DNA from: an uncultured Muribaculaceae bacterium
GTDB taxonomy: Bacteria > Bacteroidota > Bacteroidia > Bacteroidales > Muribaculaceae
Assembly: GCA_910585755.1 (NCBI GenBank)
Contig: CAJUFH010000007.1
Coordinates: 1 to 64,000 of the forward strand
Reading direction: 5' to 3'
DNA: 64,000 nt
Shown here piece after piece: positions 25,143-33,399 of this stretch. Made by a program: the position numbers and the translations under genes. Numbering within the stretch: the first letter of the stretch is position 1; each line of letters begins with the position of its first letter. Under the pieces are notes generated by a model. That model was not told the DNA's origin. It worked only from the letters and a program-made list of their open reading frames with translations, and ran no database searches.

Positions 25143-27134
25143 ATGCGAATCAAACAACTGATACATAAGGTGATACTCGCGCTGGCAGCCGTCGCGGCCC
25201 TCAGCGCCGCGACCGGATGCCGCTCCGCGAAGCTCTCGACAGCCAACGAGCAGCGCCTCCGCGGCGAGTATTTCGAAGCCTCGAAGACCTACCGCAAGGT
25301 CTACAACAAGCTGACGAAGAAGGAGCAGCGCGCACAGCGCGGCGAAGTCGCCTATCTCATGGGCCTCTGCTACGACAAGCTCTCGATGAGCGCCCGCGCC
25401 TCCTCAGCCTTCGGCAACGCCATCCGCTACGGCTACCCCGACTCCACCGCCATCCTCCTCATGGCGCAGTCGCTCCAGGCAGAGGGAAAATACCCCCAGG
25501 CGAAGAAAGCCTACCAGGAATATCTCGAAAAGGATCCCAAGTCGGAAGCCGCCCGCAACGGCCTCGCGGGGTGCGACATCGCCCTGCGCCTCCGTGAGAA
25601 CCCCTCGCGCTACGTCGTCAAGCCCGCGAAGCTCTTCAACTCACGCCGAGCCGACTACGCCCCGATGTTCCTCGACCCCTCGACCGAGGAACAGCTCTAT
25701 TTCACAACAACCAACGAGAAGGTGACCGGCGACAAGCGCTCCGAAATCACCGGAATGAAGAAGGGCGACATTTGGTTCGCTACCAAGGACGAGAAAGGCA
25801 ACTGGAAGCGCCCCGAACCGGTCGAGGGGGAGCTGAACACCGAGCTTGACGAGGGCACACCCTCCTTCTCCCCCGACGGCTCCACGATGTATCTCAGCAA
25901 GGCGCGCCGCGAGCCAAACGCCAACACCGGCGTCGAAATCTACACCTCCCAGCGCTCCGACGCCAAATGGAGCGCCCCGGTGAAATACGAAATAACCTCC
26001 GACACAATCTCCTCCTACGGCCACCCCGCCGTCTCCCCCGACGGCAACTGGCTCTACTTCACTTCCGACATGCCCGGCGGCTCCGGCGGCAAGGACATAT
26101 GGCGCGTCAACCTCAAGGAGCGCGCCGGGTCGCTTGAAAACCTCGGGGAGTTCATCAACACCCCCGGCGACGAGGTCTTCCCCTACGTCCGCACCGACTC
26201 CGTACTCTATTTCGCCTCCGACGGCCATCCCGGCCTCGGCGGACTCGACATCTTCAAGGCCACCCTCACCAAGTCGGGCGGCTGGACGGTCGAAAACATG
26301 GGGCGCCCCGTAAACTCCGCGGCCGATGATTTCGGAATCACCTTCGGCAAGGGGGAAAACGGCTTTTTCAGCTCCAACCGCGACGACGGCCGAGGCTACG
26401 ACCATATCTTCTCCTTCATCCTCCCCGACCTCGAGATATGGATTTCGGGATGGGTGCTCGACAAGGACGAGGAGCCGGTGCCCGACGCCGTGATCCGCAT
26501 CGTCGGCAACGACGGCTCCAACCAGAAAGCAATCGCCAAGCCCGACGGCTCCTTCCGCTTCCCCCTCCAGAGGGGCGTGAGCTACGTCATGCTCGCCGGA
26601 GCGCGCGGCTATCTCAACGCCAAGCAGGAATTTACCTCCGACACCGCCGAGGAGGATGCCGAGTACGGCGTGGACTTCATCCTCGCCTCCATCAACAAGC
26701 CGGTGGTCGTCGACAACATCTTCTACGACTTCGACAAGGCCACGCTGCGCCCCGAATCGAAGGACGCGCTCGACGAGATGGTGCGCATCATGGAGGACAA
26801 CCCCAACATCACGATTGAGATGGCCTCCCACACCGACCGCTGGGGCTCCGAGGAGTACAACATCGACCTCTCCTCCCGCCGCGCCAAGTCGGTAATCGAC
26901 TATCTGATCGCGGCCGGAATCGCCCCCGACCGCCTGCAGAGCCAGGGGTACGGCAAGAGCCGCCCGAAGACCGTCACTAAGAAGCTCGCCCGCCTCTATC
27001 CGCAGTTCAAGGAGGGGGACACACTCACTCCCGAGTTCATCGAGACCCTCTCCGAGGAGGACGCCGAGGCCGCCGACCAGATTAACCGCCGCACGGAGTT
27101 CCAGGTGCTCTCGACCGACTACCAGATGTTCTGA
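25143..27134 (+). CDS. PorE-like OmpA-family lipoprotein (TPR, PD40 propeller, CRD, OmpA)
   Basis: 663 aa. A lipoprotein signal ends at Cys26 (LSAATGC). In order there are TPR repeats (about 35-150), WD40-like PD40 beta-propeller blades (about 165-430; repeated SPDG and YFTSD motifs), a carboxypeptidase-regulatory-like domain (about 432-520) and a C-terminal OmpA peptidoglycan-binding domain (FYDFDKATLRPES; then SHTDRWGSEEYN). This four-part order is that of Porphyromonas PorE, which anchors the type IX secretion machine to the cell wall. The family is broad, so a T9SS role is an inference. It is followed by the GSCFA gene after 13 bp. Confidence 0.88.
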   Translation: MRIKQLIHKVILALAAVAALSAATGCRSAKLSTANEQRLRGEYFEASKTYRKVYNKLTKKEQRAQRGEVAYLMGLCYDKLSMSARASSAFGNAIRYGYPDSTAILLMAQSLQAEGKYPQAKKAYQEYLEKDPKSEAARNGLAGCDIALRLRENPSRYVVKPAKLFNSRRADYAPMFLDPSTEEQLYFTTTNEKVTGDKRSEITGMKKGDIWFATKDEKGNWKRPEPVEGELNTELDEGTPSFSPDGSTMYLSKARREPNANTGVEIYTSQRSDAKWSAPVKYEITSDTISSYGHPAVSPDGNWLYFTSDMPGGSGGKDIWRVNLKERAGSLENLGEFINTPGDEVFPYVRTDSVLYFASDGHPGLGGLDIFKATLTKSGGWTVENMGRPVNSAADDFGITFGKGENGFFSSNRDDGRGYDHIFSFILPDLEIWISGWVLDKDEEPVPDAVIRIVGNDGSNQKAIAKPDGSFRFPLQRGVSYVMLAGARGYLNAKQEFTSDTAEEDAEYGVDFILASINKPVVVDNIFYDFDKATLRPESKDALDEMVRIMEDNPNITIEMASHTDRWGSEEYNIDLSSRRAKSVIDYLIAAGIAPDRLQSQGYGKSRPKTVTKKLARLYPQFKEGDTLTPEFIETLSEEDAEAADQINRRTEFQVLSTDYQMF

Positions 27135-27147
27135 CCGCGACCCCGAT

Positions 27148-28104
27148 ATGTTGTTCCGAACCGAAACCGAACCGCTTAAAGGCTTTGAAGGGGTGCTGGG
27201 CCACGGCATCCCCGTCTGGACCATCGGCTCCTGCTTCGCCGACAATATCGGCCGCCGCCTCCGCGACGACCTCTTCGAGGCGCGGGCCAACCCCTTCGGC
27301 CCCCTCTTCAACCCGGCGAGCATCGAGCGCGTGCTCTCCCGCGTCGCGTCCGGCGAGGAGGTCTCCCCCGCCGACTTCTTCGAGCACGAAGGGGTATGGC
27401 GCTCCTTCGAGTTCCATTCCCGGATTTCCGGCGCCACCCCGGAGGAGGCCGCGGAAAACGCCAACCGGCTGATCCGCGCGATGCGGGAGGAGCTGCCCCG
27501 CTTAGGGTGCGTCACCCTGACCCTCGGCTCGGCTTTCGCCTTCACCGAGGAGCGCACCGGGCGCGTGGTCGCCAACTGCCACAAGCAGCCAGCCCCCCTC
27601 TTCCGCCTCGGCGCGATGACCCCCGACGAATCCTACGGCGCCGTCAGCCGCGCCCTCGCGGCGCTCCGAAGCGTCAACCCCGGGCTGAAAGCGGTCGTGA
27701 CGGTCAGCCCCGTGCGCCACGCGGCCTACGGGCAGCGCCGCGACAAGCTCTCCAAAGCCTCCCTCCTGCTCGCCACGAGCCGCCTGGAGGAGAACGGCGA
27801 GGCGGTCTACTTCCCCGCCTACGAAGCCATGATGGACGACCTCCGCGACTACCGCTTCTACGCCCCCGACATGGCCCATCCGACCGAACAGGCCGCCGAC
27901 TATATCTATGAACTCTTCGCCCGCAGCTTCTTCTCGAAAGAGACACTCCGCATAGCCGCCGAGGCGCGGAAGCTCTCCCTCCTGAAGGCCCACCGCCCGG
28001 CGGACCCCGTGCGCCACGCACGCGCCGTGGCAGAACTCCGCGCCGCGCTGCTCGCGAAATATCCCCAACTGAAAAACGCCATTGACGACAATGGAAACAG
28101 TTAA
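27148..28104 (+). CDS. GSCFA domain protein
   Basis: 318 aa containing the family signature IGSCFADNIGRRL near residue 30, with the GSC of a likely GDSL/SGNH-type hydrolase block, and later VVTVSPVRHAA and the DMAHPTEQAADYI block that could supply His. The family is common in Bacteroidetes, often next to murF-alr as here. A role in acyl-ester chemistry of the envelope is plausible but unproven. No signal peptide is visible, so it is probably cytosolic. Its stop lies inside the start region of the MurF-Alr gene (14-bp overlap), indicating a joint operon. Confidence 0.88.
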   Translation: MLFRTETEPLKGFEGVLGHGIPVWTIGSCFADNIGRRLRDDLFEARANPFGPLFNPASIERVLSRVASGEEVSPADFFEHEGVWRSFEFHSRISGATPEEAAENANRLIRAMREELPRLGCVTLTLGSAFAFTEERTGRVVANCHKQPAPLFRLGAMTPDESYGAVSRALAALRSVNPGLKAVVTVSPVRHAAYGQRRDKLSKASLLLATSRLEENGEAVYFPAYEAMMDDLRDYRFYAPDMAHPTEQAADYIYELFARSFFSKETLRIAAEARKLSLLKAHRPADPVRHARAVAELRAALLAKYPQLKNAIDDNGNS

Positions 28105-30487
28105 CTTCGATCCCTCACTTATTGAGGCCGACACAGACCTCCTGACCGACAGCCGCTCCCTGGCCGACCCGGAGCGCACGCTGTTCTTCGCCTTCGAGAC
28201 CCCGATGGCCGACGGCCACCGCTACATACCGGCGCTTTACGGCCGCGGCGTGCGCCGCTTCGCCGTCAGCCGCGTGCCGCAGGGGGAATACCCCGGCGCG
28301 ACATTCTATCTCTGCGACCCCCGCGAAGCCCTCCAGGCCCTCGGGCAGCGGAAACGCGACAGCTTCGCCGGGCCCCTCATCGCCGTCACCGGAAGCCGCG
28401 GCAAGACCCAGGTTAAGGAGATGCTTAACGCCATGCTCCGCGAAGACCACAACATCGCCCGCTCCCCCCGCAGCTACAACTCCCAGATCGGGGTGCCCCT
28501 CTCCCTGTGGGGACTGACCCCCGGCACGGAACTCGGCATCTTCGAGGCCGGAATCTCGCGCCCCGGAGAGATGAAGCGCCTCCGCGCCATGCTCCGCCCC
28601 GATATAGCGGTGGTTACCAACGTGTTGTCCGACCATTCCGAGGGATTCTCCTCCAAGGCCGAGAAGCTCGCCGAGAAAATGAGACTTGCCGAAGGAGCCG
28701 GGGCCGTGGTGTTCCCCTGGGACGACCCCGACATACGCCGCGCCGCCGAGGCTCTTCCCGGCCGCCCGCGCCTCTTCGGATGGTCGATGACCGACCCCGC
28801 AGCCCCCGTCTACCGCGAGCCCTCCTTCTTCCCCCTGGCCGACCCGAGGGAGAAGGAGAACGCCGCATCTGCCCTCGCCGCGATGCTCGCCCTGGGCCTC
28901 GACCCCGCCGACGCAGACCGCCGCGCGCGCTCCGCCCGGAGCGTCGGGACGCGCCTCGAGGTCAGCGAGGGGGTCAACCACTGCCTGGTGGTAAACGACG
29001 ACTACACCTGCGACTACCACTCCCTGCGCCCCGCGCTCGAATTCATGGCGCGCCGCCGCGCCGCCGGACAGCGCACTACCGTCGTGCTCTCCGACATCAG
29101 CCACGAGACACTCTCCCCCGCCGACACTTACGTCGGAATCGCCCGGATGCTCCGCCACTTCGGAGTAGACCACCTGATCGGGGCCGGCAGCGAGATTTCA
29201 GCCTTCGCCGCGGCCTTCGAGGGGACCGACGCGCGCTTCTTCCCCTCCGCCGAAGTAATGGAAGAGGCCCTTACCCCCTCCGACTTCAACGATGAGTTCG
29301 TGCTCCTCAAAGGGCGCGGCGGACAAGGGTTCCCGACCCTCCTCCACAAGCTCGAAGCCCGAACCCACGAGACAGTCCTCGAAGTGAACCTCGACGCCCT
29401 GGTCGACAACTTCAACTTCTACCGCTCGAAGCTGAAACCGACTACCGGCCTGGTGGCCATGGTAAAAGCCTCCGGCTACGGGGCCGGGGCCTACGAGGTA
29501 GCCCGCACCCTCCAGACCCACGGCGCCGCCTACTTCGCCGTCGCCGTGCTTGACGAGGGGGTCGACCTGCGCAAGGCCGGAATCACCGTCCCCATAATGG
29601 TGCTCAACCCGAAGGTGCTCAACTACCCCCTCCTGTTCGCCAACCGCCTCGAGCCGGAAATATTCAGCTTCGAAATCCTTGACGAGATTATCGCCGAGGC
29701 CGCCAAGCTCGGGGTCACCGACTACCCGGTGCACATCAAGCTCGACACCGGGATGCACCGCCTCGGATTCTTCGAGGAGGAGCTGCCGGAGCTGATCGAG
29801 AGGCTGCGGGGCCAGAACCGCGTGCGCGTCGCCTCGGTGTTCTCCCACCTCGCGACCGCCGACTGCCTCGACATGGACCCCCATACCGAGGCCCAGCTCC
29901 GCCTCTACGACCGCTGCGCGAAGCGGATTGTCGACGCGTTCCCGGAACAGAAGGTGCTCCGCCACGTCCTTAACACCGCCGGAATCGTGCGTTATCCCGA
30001 GTACCAGTACGATATGTGCCGCCTCGGACTCGGCCTCTACGGCATCCCCGTCGTCGGGAACGGCCTGGAGGACGGGCTGCGACCCGTATCGGCCCTCAAG
30101 ACCGTCATCATCTCGCTCCGCGAGTACCCCGCCGGAACCGCCATCGGCTACGGCCGCCGCACAATCCTCGACCGCGACACCACCATCGCCACAATCCCCG
30201 TCGGATACGCCGACGGCGTCAACCGCCACCTCGGCCGGGGCAACTGCTCCTTCCTGGTCAACGGCGTCCCCTGCCCCACCGCCGGGAACATCTGCATGGA
30301 CCTCTGCATGCTCGACGTCGGCCCCCTCCTGCGGGCCGGCGGAAGCGTCAAGGTCGGCGACAAGGTGGAGATTTTCGGCCCGGAGAACCCCGCCGCCTAC
30401 CTCGCCGAAAAGCTCGACACAATCCCATATGAAATCCTGACCTCGGTAAGCCCGCGCGTGCGCCGCGTCTATTTCCGCGAATCCTGA
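28091..30487 (+). CDS. murF-alr: Bifunctional MurF ligase / alanine racemase
   Basis: 798-aa fusion. The N-terminal half (about 1-440) is UDP-MurNAc-tripeptide:D-Ala-D-Ala ligase with the ATP loop GSRGKTQVKEML and VVNDDYTCDYHSLRP. The C-terminal half is a fold-III alanine racemase with PLP Lys459 (MVKASGYGAGAYE) and the catalytic Tyr in AIGYGRRT. One polypeptide thus makes D-alanine and uses the dipeptide for peptidoglycan. The fusion is standard for Bacteroidetes. The ATG at 28091 is preferred to a TTG nine bases upstream; both overlap the GSCFA gene. It overlaps the next gene by one base (TGATG). Confidence 0.95.
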   Translation: METVNFDPSLIEADTDLLTDSRSLADPERTLFFAFETPMADGHRYIPALYGRGVRRFAVSRVPQGEYPGATFYLCDPREALQALGQRKRDSFAGPLIAVTGSRGKTQVKEMLNAMLREDHNIARSPRSYNSQIGVPLSLWGLTPGTELGIFEAGISRPGEMKRLRAMLRPDIAVVTNVLSDHSEGFSSKAEKLAEKMRLAEGAGAVVFPWDDPDIRRAAEALPGRPRLFGWSMTDPAAPVYREPSFFPLADPREKENAASALAAMLALGLDPADADRRARSARSVGTRLEVSEGVNHCLVVNDDYTCDYHSLRPALEFMARRRAAGQRTTVVLSDISHETLSPADTYVGIARMLRHFGVDHLIGAGSEISAFAAAFEGTDARFFPSAEVMEEALTPSDFNDEFVLLKGRGGQGFPTLLHKLEARTHETVLEVNLDALVDNFNFYRSKLKPTTGLVAMVKASGYGAGAYEVARTLQTHGAAYFAVAVLDEGVDLRKAGITVPIMVLNPKVLNYPLLFANRLEPEIFSFEILDEIIAEAAKLGVTDYPVHIKLDTGMHRLGFFEEELPELIERLRGQNRVRVASVFSHLATADCLDMDPHTEAQLRLYDRCAKRIVDAFPEQKVLRHVLNTAGIVRYPEYQYDMCRLGLGLYGIPVVGNGLEDGLRPVSALKTVIISLREYPAGTAIGYGRRTILDRDTTIATIPVGYADGVNRHLGRGNCSFLVNGVPCPTAGNICMDLCMLDVGPLLRAGGSVKVGDKVEIFGPENPAAYLAEKLDTIPYEILTSVSPRVRRVYFRES

Positions 30488-31710
30488 TGAAAAGAGCTGT
30501 CCGACTGATTTTCGCCCTGCTGCTTCTCGCCGCCATTCCCGCCGGCGCGCAGCCCCGCGTCAGCCTCCTGACCGCCGAGCCGGGAGCCGACATCTACCAG
30601 CTCGAGGGGCACACCGCCCTGCGGCTGACCAGGCCCGGCGACTATGACATCGCCGTGAACTGGGGTGTCTTCGACTTCAACGCCCCTAACTTCGTCTACC
30701 GCTTCGTCAAGGGGGAGACCGACTATATGTGCGCCGCCTACCCGGCGCGCCTCTTCTTCGAGGAGTATGCCCGCGAGGGGCGCGGGGTGACTGAGCAGGT
30801 GCTCGACCTAACCCCCGCCCAGGCGGCCCGCGTCGAGCAACTGGTCTGGGAGAACCTGCGCCCCGAGAACCGCACCTACCGCTACAACTACGTCCTCGAC
30901 AACTGCGCGACCCGCCCCCTGGCGATTGTCGAGAAAGCCCTCGGCGACACCCTCTCGCTCGTCCCCCCCGCGGAGTTCGTCTACGGCGAGACCGGACTTT
31001 CCGAAGCGGACTACGCCGACGGTAAGCCCGACACCTTCCGCCGCGAGATGACGCGCTACCACCGCGACTACCCCTGGTACCAGTTCGGAATCGACCTGGC
31101 CCTCGGAGCGGGAATCGACCGCCCGGTTTCGGCCCGCGAGCGCGGGTTCTCCCCGGTCTACCTCCGGGAGCTGCTGCGCGACGCGACCCTCCCCGCCGAC
31201 TCCGCGGGTACGCGGCGCCCCGCCGTCCATTCCGAATGGAGGATTCTCGAAGGGAATCCCGAAGGGGTATGCGCCGACCCTACCCCGTGGCCCCTCACCC
31301 CGCTCGCCGTGGCCGCCTACATCCTCGCCGCCGCGGTCATTGTGTCGGTCCGCGACATACGCCGCCGCAGCCTCAGCCGCTGGTTCGACGCGCTGCTGTT
31401 CGGGGTCTACGGGCTTCTCGGCTGCCTGCTGACCTTCCTTATTTTCGTCAGCAGCCACGAGGCCACCTCCCCCAACTTCCTCTACCTGTGGCTGAACCCC
31501 CTCTGCCTGTTCGCCGCGGTCGGCACGTGGATAAAATGTTGCCAACGTGCGGTTTATTGCTACCATTTTTGTAACTTCGCGGCGGTGCTGCTGTTACTGA
31601 CGGCCCACCATTACTTCGGGCAGGCCCTCAACCCGGCTTTCCCGCTGCTTATGACCGCCGACATAATCCGTTCGGCGACAAACATATACGTTACCCGTGC
31701 GAAACGCTAA
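30487..31710 (+). CDS. DUF4105 (Lnb-like) membrane protein
   Basis: 407 aa. Signal sequence (VRLIFALLLLAAIPAGAQ), then a periplasmic DUF4105/Lnb N-terminal domain with the characteristic TAEPGADIYQLEGHTALRL and YNYVLDNCATRPL, where Cys and His may be catalytic as in NlpC/P60-like folds. Four C-terminal transmembrane helices follow (about 270-400). Starts at the stop of murF-alr (TGATG), and the next gene starts inside it (GTG 31697). Likely envelope function linked to cell-wall synthesis by context; the reaction is unknown. Confidence 0.85.
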   Translation: MKRAVRLIFALLLLAAIPAGAQPRVSLLTAEPGADIYQLEGHTALRLTRPGDYDIAVNWGVFDFNAPNFVYRFVKGETDYMCAAYPARLFFEEYAREGRGVTEQVLDLTPAQAARVEQLVWENLRPENRTYRYNYVLDNCATRPLAIVEKALGDTLSLVPPAEFVYGETGLSEADYADGKPDTFRREMTRYHRDYPWYQFGIDLALGAGIDRPVSARERGFSPVYLRELLRDATLPADSAGTRRPAVHSEWRILEGNPEGVCADPTPWPLTPLAVAAYILAAAVIVSVRDIRRRSLSRWFDALLFGVYGLLGCLLTFLIFVSSHEATSPNFLYLWLNPLCLFAAVGTWIKCCQRAVYCYHFCNFAAVLLLLTAHHYFGQALNPAFPLLMTADIIRSATNIYVTRAKR

Positions 31711-33310
31711 GAAGAACAGGATTTCCACATCGGTAGCGGCCATTCTCGTGGCCGCCGCCTCTGTCGCGCAGATTGCCGCGGCCCAGGCCGCGCTCCCCAA
31801 GCGGCCGCAGCTCGTCGTGGGCATCCTGGTCGAAGGGCTAAACGACGACTACCTCCGGCTCCTCCGGGGGCATTTCGGCGAAGGGGGCTTCCGCCGCCTG
31901 ATGGAGAACGGGGTGACAATCAGCGCCCTCGACTACGGCGCTCCCCTCGACGGGGCAGCCTCCGCGGCGGTAGTGTTCACCGGCGCGGAGCCTTACGTCA
32001 ACGGCGTCCCGGCCGGTATGGTGTTCGACCCGGCGACGCGGCGCGCCCGCTCCGTACTTTTCGATGCGGAGACCATCGGCAACTATACCGGGGAGACCCT
32101 TTCCCCAAAGAACCTCGCTGTCAGCACCCTGGCCGACGAGCTTCGCATCGACACCGGTGGCCTCGGCTACGCCTACGCCATAGCGGCGCAACCCGAACAG
32201 GCGATTATCATGGCGGGTCACGCCGGCAACAGCGCCTTCTGGATTACTGACGACACCGGGAAATGGGCCACCACGACCCACTACAAGGACCTCCCGACGC
32301 CCCCGCAGAACATCAACCACCGCGCGGCGCTCGAATACCGCCTCGACACCCTCTCCTGGACCCCGCTGGTCGCGACAGACAAGCTCCCCGACCTACCCTC
32401 ATACAAGAAGCTCTACCCCTTCCGCCAGATTTTTCCCCGCGGAAGCGCCACCCGCTATAAGGCCTACAAGGCATCCCCCGTCGCCAACGCCGACATAACG
32501 TCGCTCGCCGAGGAGTATATCAAAATCCTGACACTCGGCAAGCGCGAAGCAACCGACATGCTCTCGCTGGGCTACACCCTCCACCCGTACGCCTACGGAC
32601 GCGAGGCCGACAGCCGGGCCGAACTGATGGACGGCTACCTGCGTCTCGACCGCGACCTGCAGCGCCTTTTCGCCGCGATCGACCGCCAGGGCCCCGGAAT
32701 GGACAAGACCCTGGTATTCGTGGCGGGCACCCCGGCGGCACGGCGCCAGCGGCGCGACGACGACCGGTGGAACCTCCCCGGCGGGGAGTTCTCGTCGCGC
32801 AAGGCGGTGTCGCTGCTCAACATGTACCTCATGGCCATACACGGCAACGGCGACTGGGTCGACGGGTACCACGACGGGCAGCTCTTCCTCAACCGCAAAC
32901 TGATCAAGGAGCGCTCCAAGGACCTGGAGGCGCTCCGCAAGGAGGCGGCGCGCTTCCTGACGCGCATGAGCGGCGTCCGCGAAGCCTGGACTATCGACGA
33001 AATCCTCGACAACACCGCCGGGGGTAACGCCGAGGCCATGCGCCGCAACATAGCCCTCCCGGTGGCAGGCGACGTGTTCGTGACGGTCGCCCCCGGATGG
33101 CAGGAACTTGACGACGACAACGACACGGAACTCCCCGTGACGACGGTGCGCTCGGTGCTCCCCACCGCGCCCGCCTTCATCCTCGTTCCGGGAGGGACGC
33201 CGCGGACAATCGACACCCCCGTCGACGCCCGCGCCATAGCCCCCTCCGTGGCGGGCATACTGCGCATCCGCGCCCCCAACGCCTCCGCCACTCCCCGGAT
33301 CAGGCTCTGA
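31697..33310 (+). CDS. Degenerate alkaline-phosphatase-like (PafA-type) protein
   Basis: 537 aa with a signal peptide (VAAILVAAASVAQIAAAQA) and the overall plan of Bacteroidetes PafA-like phosphatases: a VxGLxxDYL start, FTGAEPYVNGVPAGM, and DGYLRLDRDLQRLF near residue 310. However, the catalytic blocks are altered. The nucleophile region reads APLDGAASAA instead of a Thr-containing TxPGHA-type motif. The DxxGH block reads TLHPYAYG, and the DHG metal site reads VAGTPAARR. It is therefore probably an inactive pseudoenzyme with a binding or structural role. GTG start overlapping DUF4105 by 14 bp; the first in-frame ATG would remove the signal. Confidence 0.72.
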   Translation: MRNAKKNRISTSVAAILVAAASVAQIAAAQAALPKRPQLVVGILVEGLNDDYLRLLRGHFGEGGFRRLMENGVTISALDYGAPLDGAASAAVVFTGAEPYVNGVPAGMVFDPATRRARSVLFDAETIGNYTGETLSPKNLAVSTLADELRIDTGGLGYAYAIAAQPEQAIIMAGHAGNSAFWITDDTGKWATTTHYKDLPTPPQNINHRAALEYRLDTLSWTPLVATDKLPDLPSYKKLYPFRQIFPRGSATRYKAYKASPVANADITSLAEEYIKILTLGKREATDMLSLGYTLHPYAYGREADSRAELMDGYLRLDRDLQRLFAAIDRQGPGMDKTLVFVAGTPAARRQRRDDDRWNLPGGEFSSRKAVSLLNMYLMAIHGNGDWVDGYHDGQLFLNRKLIKERSKDLEALRKEAARFLTRMSGVREAWTIDEILDNTAGGNAEAMRRNIALPVAGDVFVTVAPGWQELDDDNDTELPVTTVRSVLPTAPAFILVPGGTPRTIDTPVDARAIAPSVAGILRIRAPNASATPRIRL

Positions 33311-33399
33311 GCGGCTGCGAACAATGAAGCCGCGGCCTTTGTTTTAACGGGCGCGGCCCGCCGCGTCGCCAATCAAGTAATCTCAACCATCATCAAAAT

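Noticed and set aside
31572..31579. TAACTTCG box inside the DUF4105 gene, possible internal promoter for the phosphatase-like gene
   Set aside because: The -33 box is missing at a suitable distance and the two genes overlap as in a single operon; kept only as a note.
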